A DNA stretch of 64,000 nucleotides from Chrysemys picta bellii (Eukaryota; Chordata; Testudines; Emydidae): assembly GCF_011386835.1 (NCBI RefSeq), contig NC_088796.1:86325968-86389967 (forward strand), read 5' to 3'. Positions 1 to 13,160 of the stretch are shown here, in pieces. The notes beneath the pieces are model-generated. The model saw only the letters and a list, made by a program, of their open reading frames with translations. It was not told the DNA's origin and searched no databases. A program made the translations under genes and the position numbers. Numbering within the stretch: position 1 is the first letter of the stretch; each line of letters opens with the position of its first letter.

Positions 1-1862
1 CTTTCAGAATGATTTTCAGTAAAATAAAACCTTGCCAACTGGTAAGTGAAACTTATTTTATTAAACTTACTTGAAAAGAACTAAGAGTATAGAGCAGCAA
101 CATGAATTTACAGCATATCAAAAATTGGGATTTGGCAACAGAACTGCAGTGCACCACACCCCACTGGGGCTTGTGTAGTGTCCTATCCTCTCTCCTGTTT
201 GAATTATTTTTGATAGCCTCCACAGCATAACTGTCACTTTTGTAAGGCAAGTACTATAGCTACTGTACTCTATTCTTTGAAAGCTTGATCAGATTAACCT
301 TTTCCAACATGACTGCAGAGAACTCAAATAGATCTATGGGGAATGTATGCCAAATTCTTTTCCAAAGGCCCCAACTATGCTTATCTACATTGTGTATATG
401 ACATGGTTTCTTACCATGCCGGGGGGGGGGGGGGGGGGAGAGAGGGGGGGACAAAAGACAGTTCTATTAGAAATCCAAGTTCTGCTGAGAAATCTGAGCA
501 TATTTACAACAGTGTACATCTGCTGAATCAAATCAATGCATTGTGGCTCTGATTTCCTCCTCAGTTGCACTCTACTTTTGTTGATGTGGATCTTTATGAT
601 TTAATCCTGTGGTTCACAGAAATCACAAAGGTAGCCAATAATAGAGGTGTGGTCACAGAAGAAAATATAGTACAAAAGAGAAGGAAAAGAATAGAAGGCA
701 CGAGAAAACTAGAATAAGAGGAAGTAAAAATACTGCAGTTTGGGAAAAAGTTGCAAAGGAGAACATCTGGGGAGAGGGGAGTTTCTCAGTCTGTGAGCCT
801 TAGAGATTTCTGTATCCCTTTCAAGATTTAGTTCAGCCAAACACCTTACCAGCTGAACTAGTTAAAAAATTGCTCAAGGGGCACATGGAAGAATGAACAT
901 GTCAGAAATGTAGGCATGGGGAAACCAGTTTGCATGAAATAAGGAACCATGGACCCCATTCACCCATGGATGCAAGAGGAATACTACAGGGAATCTGAAA
1001 GCTCTCATTTTCCAGAAATTATAGTTATTCTAAACTTATGCAATAGCTTTAGGGTCATGGCTCCATTTTTAAATATCTAGCTATCATAGTATTGCTTTGC
1101 ACTATTGTTTCTCAGTTATTTTTACTTTCTTTAAATAATTTACCTAGTAAGGAGTCTACTATACTGCCTTCTTGTATCAGTGCATACCAGTATACCTTTA
1201 GGAAGGTTTCCCAAATGAAACAACTCCATGTCAGGAGAGAAAGTTCCTTGTGTGAACCAACATTTAAAAATCCCTGATTTCACAGGATGAATTTGACCTA
1301 TTCTATTGACAAGGCACTGAGTGCACTCAGTGGCCAAGATTTTTTAAAAAGGGGCTTCATAGATCATAACTAAATAACACAAACAAGTGCTGAGCGTCCA
1401 GCTGCTCTCAACTTAATGAAGAGGTACTGGGTGCTCAGCACATCTTTGAGAGAGAAAGAGATCGATCAGTTAGGTGCCTAACTTATGACTTTAAGGACAT
1501 AACAGTAACCTCCTATTTTTGAAATTCTTGGCTGCTATGTAAAGTCACAAGAGTCAGAGGAGGCAAATAAAATATGATGTATCCCTTGTCCCTGTGAGAT
1601 GTCCACTGAAACTAGTGGATATTTTGCAGTCATTAAATTTGAGATGGGAACATTTGATGTGCATCTTTTTGGAGCAGGAAACTTCCCTGAAATGGGAAAT
1701 ATATTGATATTATTAGAAGCACTGATGGACTCTCAGTGGTGCTGCTAGCCTTTCAGTTTATTGGTCTCAATGACCCTTTCCCATTTCTGTTAAGAATATG
1801 GAATTGCTAATACACATGACTATGTGTAAAGACTATGTCTTTTTAGAAGCTTTGTGGCTGAG
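1..1862. other. Unique AT-rich non-coding sequence
   Basis: I see no gene, splice-bounded exon or recognisable transposon here apart from a G-rich tract listed separately. Open frames are short, lack homology I recognise and fit chance in AT-rich DNA. Confidence 0.6.
421..450. repeat. Poly-G / G-rich simple repeat
   Basis: Eighteen consecutive G followed by an AGAGA interruption and another G run. It is prone to polymerase slippage and could form a G-quadruplex, so its exact length is uncertain. Confidence 0.9.
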
Positions 1863-1970
1863 TCATAGAATTTAAGGCCAGAAGGGACCACTAGATCTAG
1901 TCTGACTTCCTGACTATCACAGGCCACCAACACCACTCAGCCACTAGCACATGAGGTGAGAGAACGGAGA
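1863..1970. mobile_element. CR1-like LINE remnant
   Basis: The phrase AAGGCCAGAAGGGACCACTA followed by GATCTAGTCTGACTTCCTG matches a segment I recall from CR1 elements of turtles and birds. Only about 100 bases are recognisable; the sequence then fades into unassigned DNA, so this is an old, truncated copy. Family assignment is from memory. Confidence 0.5.
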
Positions 1971-3046
1971 TAAAAAGTACTCTCCATCCAGGGGAGCATC
2001 TCTTTGCTCTCTAAAAATCTTCATTGAAATGTACTGACTTTGCTATTGCACAGTCCCCCGCATTGAATAAGCTCTCGCTCAGATAGTTGTGAAAAACCAG
2101 ATGAGGTCCCCTCCATCTCATTTACTTTACATTACAGATCAGCACTGAAGCAGCCTGTCTTGAAACAGAATGTATTTTAAAGGTTGCAATCCTATAAGTT
2201 CTCACAGCTACAGACAAGGTACATTGAAAAGAAAAAATGAGAAACAATAGAGTAATGACAATGTATTTTTAATTCTGCTGGATGTTTACAATTTATTAGT
2301 CCGTAATCACAAAAACAATACACATGCAAAACAGCTACTTCAGAGTCTAACTACAGCATTTTCCATAGAGGAAAAGTGTTTCCAAATACAAACTGTTCCT
2401 CACAACTTTCAATTAAATGTGAGGTTACATTAGGTTAGAATAATTAAAATTTGTAGGGAAATTGTACATGCTTTCAGACTCCCTATGGTGTGCCCCACAA
2501 GGGTAGGAGAAAAGGTCCTATCTACAGTAGTATGGCCTCAAAAAAGAAGATTGCCTTTATCATCAAAATATTGATCAGTGTAGTATAGATTATCACCCTT
2601 TTGAAGGTTGTTGTATTTTGCAATATTCTTTTACTGTACAAGATATTTCTTATGAAATGTGTTAAATTGACAGCCCTGAGGACTAAAGTTCCTTGTCTAG
2701 ATCCCATTTGATCAGTATACCTGCAAGTAAGCATGTGATTAAGGTTAAACACGCGCTTCACTGTTTTGCTGAACAGGAATGGACAAGCATACGTCTAAAA
2801 TATTTGCTGAACTGTGTCCAAACAGAGCAGGCATGGCACAAGCAGTAGGATCACAAGCTTCGAAACACAAAATTTATATTCCCTTATGGCACACCACAGT
2901 TTTGAATGGGAACCTGGGGGGAAATGCTGGAGTCTTTGAACTTAATGAGAAAACCCCTATTGACTTCCTCGGGGCCAGGATTTCACCACCCATGTTTCCA
3001 AAGGTGAAAGGCTTCTGTTGTAGCCTGCTGAACTACTCCGTTCTTC

Positions 3047-3073
3047 AAATAAATAAATAAATAAATAAATAAA
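3047..3073. repeat. (AAAT)n microsatellite
   Basis: Six to seven tandem AAAT units, clean and uninterrupted. Confidence 0.9.
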
Positions 3074-4530
3074 GTTGTGTGCTAATCTCCTGAGAAACTT
3101 GAACTTTGTGATACTTGGCTGCTTGCCCTGCCTCATATTTAATAGTTATATTGATTTCACTACTGTGAATTTTCAGCTAAATGCTAGCCATGACCTCAAC
3201 TATGAATTACTAGGATTTCTATCATTGCTACACATACGTATATGTAGATATAAGCATTTCATATAATGCTTCAGAGAGGTTGTGTCACCTGCCTCTGAAC
3301 CCTGCCACAGCCTCACTTAACTTTTGAATGGGGTAATTGGTCACTCTCAGATTTCTCGTGTCTGACCTTGCAATCTCACCACTGCCAGAAGCAGTTCTCA
3401 CTCAACTATCTCTGTCTTTACTTTCCTGCTCACTGTTTTTATCATCCTCATTTCTCCTGCAGATTTCATTTCACCCACTGCTGGTGCATCTAATAATGGT
3501 TTTCCAGTAATGGGTCACTCCAGGTGTACTTAGATCCTTTAAAACAGAGTGCATACTACAGAATCTATAAATATTTAATGTACAGACAACACCTTTTACC
3601 GTTTCTCGCCCTGGTGGGTCTTTGATGTAAAACACAAGACAATCTAATTTATACCAACTGGGCCAAGTCCTGCTCATTTACATGCATGTTTCATATAAAT
3701 ATATTCAGATAACAAATAAATATGGACAAACAGTTGGCCACTCAGCTTCTTTGGTGTTACAATGTCTGTCTTATCACTAGCTGTAACTTTGAGAAATTGT
3801 ATTTTTAAAACCCTGCCTTTCAAGGGGAATATTAATCAAACAACATTTATGAGTAATGGAGGTTACTAGAATATTTATAACAGATTTGCAACCTTAGAAT
3901 GGGACACAAAGGATTTCACTGAAATCCAGACTGGGATCAGTTAAATAATTTCCACCAATGGATTTGAGAAGGATTCTAAGTGTAAAGATGACAGGGGAAA
4001 ATTACTTTTGCAGAGTTCCTGACAGCATGCTAGAGTCCCAGGGTAGGGCATAATTATTCCAGTGGAGTAGTCTTCTCTAGCAAACCAGACAAAGCCAACA
4101 AGAAATAGCACTGGAAGTTAAAGAGGTATGAAACTGATGGTGAACATGTGCTTCAATGAAACAATTAAAATCACTTCAGTTTATTGTTGGCTACTATCTG
4201 TTCAAAGAGATCTACCGAATTAATCAATGAAGGAAGCTGCTCAAAATATAAATGATAAACTGCATTGACCACAGGGATCAATGAAAAAAGGAAAATGAGT
4301 GCTTAATGATGTTCATTTAGAGGAAACAACTGAAGACATAATTCACAGTACTCATTCAAACCCAAACTAAAACGAAAGGCAAAGCAAAAACTGTCCTGTA
4401 CTGATTTCAAAAGGGTTGCAGAGATTTAGCTTTGTCCATAGTCTGAGTTGTGCTTTGGCAACATTTCAGGAATGCAAGGGAATCTGCTTAATTGAGACAA
4501 CCCTGAGGGCAGCTTAATATTCTGATTAAG

Positions 4531-4548
4531 AAAAAAAAAAAAAAAAAA
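4531..4548. repeat. Poly-A tract
   Basis: Eighteen A in a row. No SINE or processed pseudogene body is recognisable upstream, so it is treated as a simple repeat. Confidence 0.85.
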
Positions 4549-7147
4549 GCTTGGGAAATATTACTGTTTTCCTTATTCTAATAAAGTTCCTTGTTCAGTG
4601 TTTGTCAGAAAAAAAGCTGCTTTCTTCATTTACATTGTCACAAGGACACACCCATCACTGTTGTGAATGCCCCGCCCCAGCAGTTTCCTCCAGTTCTCTT
4701 TCAGTAAGAAGGAAAAAGACAGGTTGGACTGCTTATGTCTGTATCTGGCAGAGACTTCCTATCACAGTGCAGCTCCAAGAAGAAGAACTATCTGATTTCC
4801 TGCCCATATATTCTCAGCAAAGCAAGTGAAAAGGGTTCACTTGAAAGTGAGAAGGGAGATGGAAGATGTTGTCCAATGTTTCCTGGCATAAAATATAAGC
4901 AAAAACTTAAAATTATGGTTTCACATCAACCATAAACTGTTTATGTTTGACTTATGTGCAACATCTTAGGCCTGCAAAGACTTACACATGTAAGTAACTT
5001 TATACACTGAGTAGTTCCATTGAGTTTATAATGCATTAAGGTAAGTACAGGTGAAATTTTCAGCAGGATCACAAAATTATTTAGTAATACAAAACACTAC
5101 AACATATGCAAGGTAGCATATTACAGCTGACTTGGGAAGCATAACTTTGTATTTTCCTTGGTAAAAGGTATTAACCTGATATCCTACCAAAATTCCAATT
5201 GTACAATTATGCTGTGTTTCCATTAGTTAAATATTCTACATGTATTTTCTTCAGTCATTTGTAATTTGGGTTTGATTAATATGATCCTACCTCATCCTCT
5301 TTCATCAAAGAGTGCATAGAACGGGAAAAACTAAATGGAAAACATGGCGGGTTTCAACTTTGTTGAGTTTCCAAAATATGCTCCCCTCAGTGTACAAACA
5401 AAAAACAAAACAAAACAAAACGATTACCAGGTGGGGTTATGATGACCATGAAGCAATTGTACCCAAGAAAAATCCTGGCTCCAGCATCAGAGATGTAGAA
5501 GTATTTGCCTAGACATTCAGCCTCTCTGCTTCCACCCTACATAAACCATCCATTTCCTGCCATCCCCAAACAGTCAGACATATCCTTCCTACTGCTGAAC
5601 TTAGGAAACACAGGTTACCAGGTAGAGCACAGTGTTAGATTTCCACCCCCCTTTTCACACTGCCCAAACCCAATGCGTATAATCTGCATGTTTGGTCACC
5701 ATTTCACACAGTGGAGGGCAATTCTTAGTCCCTAGTTTCTGATGTGCAATTACATTATAATAGAAATCACATTTGAGAAAATCTTGAACATGGGTTTGGA
5801 GATTTGGCTGAACTGCATACAGAAGACACTCTACATTAGGTTCAAAGTAGATTCAGGCGTCCCATGAGAATTTAAGATATGGACTCTTGCCCCGCCCCCA
5901 AAAAAGAGTTTGCAAATTAGGCACTTTGGTGATAACAAAAAATATAAAATGTATTTCAATTATTTTCATAACAGGAAATGCTACACCATCGGATCGTTCT
6001 TTTCATTTAGCCAGCAAATCTGGACACAACAGCCAAGACGCAGAGGTCATAACTACTTCAAGGCAAAAATAAACACTGGAGGTACCAAAAAAAAAAAATT
6101 AGCTTCACATTGGTCTCAGTCTAGAATTTTGCATCGAGTTGTCTGACTAGATATAAAATTGCAACCGCAGAATGGGAAGAAAGATGGAGCTCAGAAACAT
6201 ATTCCCAGTTTGGTTAAGTTCAGTAAAGCAGAATAGAGGAAGAAAACTTTGAACTACTACGGTTTATTTTTTGCTTTAAAAATTATATATGAATGAGAGA
6301 GAGATTATTAGCTTTCAGAGCTCCTGGAAATTAAGAAGCAGTTTCTGAGAGTAGTATTGTTTATATTGTAGAATTATTTTTTATTTTTTAAATAGATGTA
6401 GCCTGAAGCCTACACTATAAACATTACAGTTGTGTTTGGGGTAGATTTATAATTGTTAGCCCTTTTACTAAAAGTGATTTTGTGTTATCTTGCAGTTGTA
6501 ACAGTACCTACAACATCTGCTGTAAAACCATTACCATCCCCTTTAGCGTCTCTCATTTCAACTTTGTTTTGAACTGTTGTGAGGAAATATCACCTTTGAA
6601 TTCAGCTACATCTGCTCAGGGTTGAAACTCCATCAGTTTATAGAAGAGTATTTTTGGAGGTCTCTTATAGAGTATATCCTAAACATTTTTTTAGACCTTA
6701 TGTGATGGAAGATCAAATCAACAAACACCGTAAGTGTTGCGATAGATTTAAAATTCTGGGACAAATAATATTACAGGTGTGTTGGCGCATGATGTTCATG
6801 TGCCTCAAACAGAATTTAAGGTAATTTAATTTGTATGGCAACAAAAGGTACTACAGTAATTAACTACAATTATTGTTGTGACTATACAGAGAGACTAATT
6901 GGCTGACATTATTCATCAGAAATAGTTCACATACAGTGCAGAACAAAGACCAGATGAACAAGATCCTACCTGTGTCTTTACCCCAAATTTGAGCCAAGTT
7001 CAAGCCTTACTTTCATTTGCTTTTTGTTACTCTTCAAAATATTGTAGCCATCCAACCAATGAACAGAAATAATAGCATGTGAACTAAATGACCAACCACA
7101 AAAGGCAAGAGATTGTCAAAGCAGGACATCTGTGAACAACTCACTCA

Positions 7148-7414
7148 GGCCTTGGCTACACTGGCACTGTACAGCGCTGCAACTTGCTGCACGCAGGGGT
7201 GTGAAAACACCCCCCCCCCCCCCGAGCGCGGCGAGTACAGCGCTGTAAAGCGCCAGTGTAATCAGAGCCTGTAGCACTGCAAGCTTTTCCCCTCAGAGAG
7301 GTGGAGTACTTATAGCGCTGCGAGACAGCTCTCGCAGCACTGGCAGCGCAACTACACTTGCGCTTTGCAGCGCTGCCGCAGCAGCGCTGGGAAGTTCTGA
7401 GTGTAGCCAGGACC
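7148..7414. mobile_element. Palindromic MITE, GC-rich, 267 bp
   Basis: The left end GGCCTTGGCTACACT is matched by an inverted right end AGTGTAGCCAGGACC. The interior is rich in the motif CAGCGCTG, which is self-complementary, so the whole element folds on itself. It contrasts sharply with AT-rich flanks. No coding content. A target duplication is not clear (both flanks share only TCA), so superfamily (Harbinger or hAT) is unresolved. Confidence 0.75.
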
Positions 7415-7719
7415 TCAGAAATTCATTCATACAAACTCTTTAGCAAATACATTAGAAGTTTGGGATCAGTTACTAAACTAAAAAAGGCAAAATTCATAAC
7501 CAATATTATTCATAATGAAGAACTTAGGCAGCTCTACCTTTAACTGTCAAGCAATTTCATACTCTGCCCTAACTTGTGCTTTATTCACAAATCCTACACA
7601 ATTGTATAGAAAAATTGTGCAATCAATTTTTCATGTATTTTCTTTATGCAACCAATACTTGCTTGAAAAGTGGGCAGGAAATCATTCTTGAAGAGCATTA
7701 GTATGACTTTTTATATGCC

Positions 7720-8122
7720 TGTAACAGGGTGTAGCAGGGCCCCCTTTGCTCCTGCCTCTGCTCCAAAAACTACTCAGAGACCTTCTGGCTCAGCAATCAC
7801 CAGTGCAGTTTATTTACAGCATGCAATCCCAGCACCTTCTCACCATCTACAGCTTGGGAGTTTCAGTCCTAAGGGTGTCTCAATCGCTGCAGCCAGGAGA
7901 GATACACTACCCCTCTCCTTTCACTCTCCAGCTTCCCCTTTTCTGTTTTCCCCCTAGGTGCCCTTTCTCTGAGGCTTTTATGCAGCCCCAAGCTAATTAG
8001 GCTGGCAGCTGTTTCCCCTTTGCCAATCAGGCACAGGTTTCTCTAGGCAGCTTCAATCCACCTCCCTTACTTGGAGGTGGCATGACAGAGGGCTGTCAGT
8101 TCCTGCCTAGCATCCAGTCACA
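7720..8122 (-). mobile_element. Solo-LTR-like element, minus strand
   Basis: The 403-bp segment is bounded by TGTAACAGGGTG on the left and CATCCAGTCACA on the right, an imperfect inverted TG...CA terminus as in retroviral LTRs. Read on the minus strand it has a TATA-like CATAAAAG followed about 180 bases later by an AATAAA polyadenylation signal, the order expected for U3-R-U5. I do not see a clear 4-6 bp target duplication (ATGCC against GAGCC), so old age or misplaced ends are possible. Confidence 0.55.
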
Positions 8123-8344
8123 GAGCCCCACTCTTTCATGAGAATTTTCAGAAACTGTAATACAGTGTACATTAAAAAATTATACATTCAACATAAATTC
8201 CATGGTCCTGAGCTTGCAATGATCTCTGTGCAGACAGATCCCTCCCTGCATGTGAGGAGTGGAGTGCTCTGAAGAATCAAGACTTTAATATTTTGTTTAA
8301 ACTGGTTTAGAGTTCAGAGATATATTTGGAGCAATATTTAGAGA

Positions 8345-8560
8345 GGCCTTGTCTACTGGTTAGAGCAAGGGGCTGGAAGCAACCATGAGAACTCCTAAAT
8401 TCTAACTACAGCTCTGCCATTACCTGCTGTCTGGCTATGGAAAAGGAGCTCCCTGTCTCAATTTCCCTCTCTGAAAAACTGGGATACTACTACTTTTCTG
8501 TGTCACAGGGATGTTGTGAGAATGGATTACATTTGCAGTGCTCTGAAGACCTGATTCATT
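8345..8560 (+). mobile_element. MIR-type SINE (ancient core-SINE)
   Basis: Follows the MIR consensus in order: TAGAGCAAGGGGCTGGAAG, CTCTGCCATTACCTGCTGT, CAATTTCCCTCTCTG, AAAACTGGGATACTACTACT, CACAGGGATGTTGTGAGAAT and a terminal GTGCTCTGAAGA. MIRs are tRNA-derived SINEs present across amniotes and were mobilised by L2 LINEs. The copy is well diverged, as expected for its age. Confidence 0.85.
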
Positions 8561-10142
8561 TACTATTCCAATACCGTTGTCACTAACTAAGAATACAACA
8601 ATATTATGATTAGTCTAGTAGAAATGTTAGAAATTATATAAAAGAAAAAATATTTGATTTTGGACTTATGAAATATTTTGTAGTCATAAGTCTGATTTTG
8701 TTGGTTTTAAATAACTTTTATAAACATTTTTTCAACATAATGTTTTTCTCAGTTGTCTAAGTCCTTTTTGCTTCTGACACTACTGCAGTCATTTTCTTGA
8801 AGCAAAAAACACTATCTGCTGGGGGGGGCGGTGGAATTAGTCTTCTTTCTTGTAAAGTTTCACCAACAAAAGCTATTTGCTTTTTGGTTTTTTGCAAAAT
8901 TGGGAAAAATGCCAAAATTTGTCATTTTCAATTTATGTCTGAAACTTTTCATATAGCTCTAGAAATTAAAGACATTATTCTCAATCTTCCATATCCTTTG
9001 TGCACTGGGAATAAGAGTTTCATGGCCCTCATTTCCTGATGCTTGCTTTTATTAATGCCACTTCCTAGTTTAGAAATAAAACATAAATCACATGTTATCA
9101 ACTAATAGCAGTTATATCTGAAGTTAAGCTGCAACACAGATTGTGCTCCATTTTTTAGCAAGACAGCAGCAAACTTAGATTCAAGAAGTTTAAAGAGAAA
9201 TTTTGATTATATTTTTAGCAGTGGAAAAAACAAAAGAAAATGGCAATTAAACACAGTAAAGTTCACATCTAGATCAATACATTTGTTCTGTGCCTGAGAA
9301 TAAACAGAAGCTAGTATTTATGTGACCCAAAACACTTTCCCCCCCCCAAACATGAACTGTTTAACTACTTGACAGTTTATTATCTATACAGCCACATTAG
9401 AAAATTAGTTATTACTAGAGCTAAATTCTGCAGTCCTAATTCACTTCTGTCACAAGGAAAGTGCCCATTGATTTCAAATAAAGTTTTTTGTTTTTTTTTC
9501 CTGAGTAAAGCCTGCAGGATTTGACCTTTGCTATGAAATGCTAAGTTTTTACCTCCTCAGGAAAGAGCTGTTTAAAGCTTTTTGCTAAATGCTTAGTATT
9601 GGTTGATATAGAATATCAATGAGCTGATCGTGGCATATAGCCACGCAAATGCAATGTGGATGGCACAGAAACCCACACCCAGGAGCGAGCTTGGAAGTGA
9701 CTGCACCTTAGAAGGTAACAATTGTTACCATCTAGACTATAGGGTACTTGATTGGATTTATTCTATTTCATAATTTAGGTAGAGAGAAAAAGAGAACATC
9801 AGGACATCTTGTAATACAATAGTGGCAACATGGCATCTTCCTTGGCAATATAATCTAGTTCTTTAATAAAGTCTTGTAGGCAATTTCTCTCTGACCAAGT
9901 AATAAAATCAGGGCATTTGTTCTTGTTAATCATCTTACTAATAAAATAAATAATAATACCTAGAAAGTAGAATGAATCACATACAGTATCTTTGAGTTAG
10001 AGATTTGAATTATACTGATGAGAATGGAATATACTGTGCTTGCTTCTTTAATGATTTATTCCATGTCACACCACAACCAGATCCATCCATGAATTTGTGG
10101 TGAGTTTTAAAAACTGAAATTAGTTGGAAGACAAAATAAAAT
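8561..10142. other. Unique AT-rich sequence
   Basis: No gene or dated transposon recognised. A G8 run lies near 8820 and a short GAAAATTTTTC-like stretch at 8850-8960 resembles sequence in the inverted repeats at 36.4 and 38.1 kb, but is too weak to annotate. Confidence 0.5.
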
Positions 10143-10264
10143 TGAACACTACCAAGCAAAATTCTGCTATGCTACACCAGTCAGGGTAGAACTCCACTTA
10201 AATCAATGGAGCTACTCTGAAATTGCACCACTTTAAATGAGAACAGAGTTTAGAGTTTGGCCCC
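10143..10264. repeat. Dispersed 'ATTCTGC...TTTGGCCC' repeat copy
   Basis: Contains the signature order AAATTCTGCT, CTACACCAGTCAGGGTAGA, CACTTAAATCAATGGAGCT and a GAGTTTGGCCC end. The same signature (a lipogram around 'CAATGGAG' with GGCC-bearing, partly inverted ends) recurs at 27.1, 27.5 and 37.5 kb. I recall it as a common old repeat of turtles and archosaurs but cannot name the family. Confidence 0.45.
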
Positions 10265-10861
10265 ACAAGTATGATTATTGGTTGGGACAATAGTAAAAAA
10301 AAGCACCGAGTCAGAATTAATGTGAAATTTGTCAAATTTATTCACTAAAAATTATCTGACCAATAATTATACAGGGTAATTCTATATAGATGTGAGACCT
10401 CATTTCTATTCTCAGTTATTTCATTACCTTTATATTTATAATAAGTCTCAACTATATAGGTTTGAAGAAATGGGCAGCTCTTACCCATGGATTAAAACAT
10501 TATTTAAAAACAAACAGATTGTGCTTCAAGCCCCCTTTTCATTTTAGTGATTTTAAAACAGCTCCTTATCATCTTGCATATTACAGCCTGTGGAAGAAAC
10601 TGTAATTTGATGATATCATAACAAGAATGACTGTGTATTTCGCATATTTTAACCAGGAAGCAATTCATATACTTATGCTTTAAAATATTAAACAATTTAT
10701 TGTAGAGACTTCTACAAAGTGTTCCCCAAACTAATGATGTTTCCTTGGTTACTGAATTCCAACTAACCAATAGAACAGACATGTCCTCATACTAGAGCTG
10801 CAAGATGCAACTGGAACTACGTAGATGGACTCCGCACTGCACAGATCCCCATTGAAATCAC

Positions 10862-11072
10862 CAGGGCCAGCTCCAGGGTTTTTGCCACCCCAAGCGGCAA
10901 AAAAAAAAAAAAAAAAAGCCGCGATAGCGATCTGCAGCGGCAATTCGGCGGAAGGTCCTTCGCTCCAAGTGGGAGTGAGGGACCGTCCGCCGAATAGCTG
11001 GAGATGCTGCCCCTCTCCAGAATGGCCACCCCAAGCACCTGCTTGGCAAGCTGGTGCCTGGAGCCGGCCCTG
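10862..11072. mobile_element. hAT MITE of the CAGGGCCGGCTCTAGG family, 211 bp
   Basis: Ends CAGGGCCAGCTCCAGG and CCTGGAGCCGGCCCTG are inverted repeats. The flanks carry an exact 8-bp direct duplication GAAATCAC at 10854-10861 and 11073-11080, the hAT target-site hallmark. The interior holds an A19 run and a GC-rich hairpin, with no coding capacity, so it needs a transposase supplied elsewhere. This is the simple short form of the family that also makes the large composites at 31.2 and 54.4 kb. Confidence 0.92.
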
Positions 11073-11080
11073 GAAATCAC

Positions 11081-11863
11081 CTATTCTATTCCTACTTTAC
11101 AGATTGGTAAAAATTAAGATAAATGAACACATTCTAATATATTCAAATATTTGTGAATAATAAATAGCACACTGCTTTCCTCCCTCCCCGTCACATGAAA
11201 ACAACCAGTCAAATTAGAGCTGTTTATTCACAAATCCACTTGGTACTTACTCATCTAGTTCTTTTGGGATTCCAGGTGGAGACTCCTCTTCTGCTGCTGG
11301 ATCTTATGAAGAATAAAATCCCTGCACTTATAGACCTGGATATTAAGGAACATCCCACATACATAGTATGGCAATGTTGGATTTGTGCAGAATCCACTAA
11401 AGGTCTCCTTACTCCTGTGGTATTTGAGTTTTATTGCTGACTGACTCCAGGGACAAAGAGCATTTTGACTGCACTTTTTCTCTACTTAAATTAGAGTCCT
11501 GCAATTCAACAAAAATGAAAGGGACTAGATGTTAGATAAGAAATCCTTTCCTGAGTTAAGGTTTTCCACAACTTCCTTTCTCCCAGCAAAGCTGTAAATA
11601 ATGCATGATAAAAACACTTGTTTTGGGATGCAACTGTTGCATATAAATCCTTAAGGAAAATTATTAATTTTAAAAGGAAACTGATCAGTGACTGAAAATG
11701 AACTATCTGGAGAAGAGAATATAGGCTGATGTTCCCAAACCCCCTTAACATAAGCATCTTATAACATTTGCCTTAGGCACAGTGGCTTAAATTTTAAAAA
11801 GTGATTTTGGTTGCCTTCATTTTTTGATCTCCAACTTGAAACCTATTAAAGGACTCTGATTTT

Positions 11864-11912
<49 letters not shown>

Positions 11913-12869
11913 GCTCCATCTAAAAATCCCACTCTCACCATTAAGGTGTCTCAAGCTAGGCACACTAGAATAGACAATCACATGTCACTTAAACATTTGG
12001 GCTTTCTGTTAAATGCTGTGTATTTCTGTGAATCAAAAGTATTATTTCCCCTAACCATATCACCTCTCTTGCCTCTATATACATTCTAGTTCCTGCAAAC
12101 CATGTACAGATTTTATCCATTTTTCCCTGATGTCTGTTCTGTTCTCCATCCAACTGGACATTCAATTAAAAAACAAACAAAAACAAACCACACAACCAAC
12201 CCACCACACGCTATAGTTTGTAGCTTCTACTTAAAAATTGACTTGATAGTTCTGGGTTGAACTATAGTGGGGCTATACTGTGGTGCTACAGTTTTCAGAT
12301 CATTAGTGTGAAAGTTACCCTTCATTATTGTCTTAGATTGGGATACTCTTAGGAGCACACAGTGACCACAAACACAGATACAAGTAAAAAACTTTGTTTT
12401 TATGTAAAAGTGACATACCCAGCTATACCACATGAGAGAGCCCAAGCAATAGCCAAGGCCATCCCAATGAGGCTTCCCTTCTGGATCTTCCCACGTTAGC
12501 TCCACCAGGGAACCTCTTGTTGTTCTGACCATGCCTAACAGCGTATGTATATGCATGAAGATTTCAATCCTTTTCCTTATCTGTACTTCCACACCCTGTA
12601 AACGTTGGGGTGCCCTGCTTTTCATAGGTTGTTCTTAGTTCCCTTTTTCTTATTAGCATCTTAAGATTTCATCAACCTGTTTTCAGGGTTACCTATAGTC
12701 AGAACAGAACTTTCTCTGATATGACAATCAGGCGTCTTACGGCCTGAATGGGTACATTGTGACATTTTCTGTAACATCACCTACTGGCACATCCAGTAAT
12801 CTTGTAGTTTTATTGGCATAAGGTCAGTCACTCACATCAAGTCTCCTTAAACCTGATGCCTAGTGTGAC
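11081..12869. other. Non-coding sequence with a (CA)n repeat
   Basis: Mostly unique. The only longer open frame is 132 codons on the minus strand (12227-12625), without a motif I recognise. A (CA)n microsatellite lies at 11866-11912. Confidence 0.5.
11866..11912. repeat. (CA)n microsatellite
   Basis: About 23 uninterrupted CA units; likely polymorphic. Confidence 0.95.
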
Positions 12870-12872
12870 TAA

Positions 12873-13157
12873 GGCTAGGTCTACACTACCCGCCTGAATC
12901 GGCGGGTAGAAATCGATCTCTCGGGGATCGAATTATCGCGTCTCGTCGGGACGCGACAATCGATCCCCGAATCAACGCTCTTACTCCTCCAGCGGAGGTG
13001 GGAGTAAGCGCCGTCGACGGGGAGCCGCGGAGGTCGATTTTGCCGCTGTCCTCACAGCGGGGTAAGTCGGCTCCGATACGTTGAATTCAGCTACGCTATT
13101 CGCGTAGCTGAATTTGCGTATCTTAAATCAACCCCCCCCTGTAGTGAAGACCTGCCC
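12873..13157. mobile_element. PIF/Harbinger-type MITE, 285 bp
   Basis: Ends GGCTAGGTCTACACTAC and GTAGTGAAGACCTGCCC are inverted. Flanking trinucleotides are TAA (12870-12872) and TTA (13158-13160), close to the TWA duplication of Harbinger elements, with one side mutated or mis-set. The interior is CpG-rich with nested hairpins built on ATCGAT and CGGGGATCGA/TCGATCCCCG. No coding content. Confidence 0.8.
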
Positions 13158-13160
13158 TTA

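Larger units (their letters stand above)
1971..7147. other. Unique AT-rich sequence with simple repeats
   Basis: No gene or large transposon recognised. It contains an (AAAT)n run at 3047-3073, a poly-A tract at 4531-4548 and an (AAAAC)n run near 5400-5420. The longest open frame, about 93 codons at 2779-3060, has no features I recognise. Confidence 0.55.

Noticed and set aside
12227..12625. 132-codon minus-strand open frame
   Set aside because: No motif recognised, no splice or promoter context; length is possible by chance.
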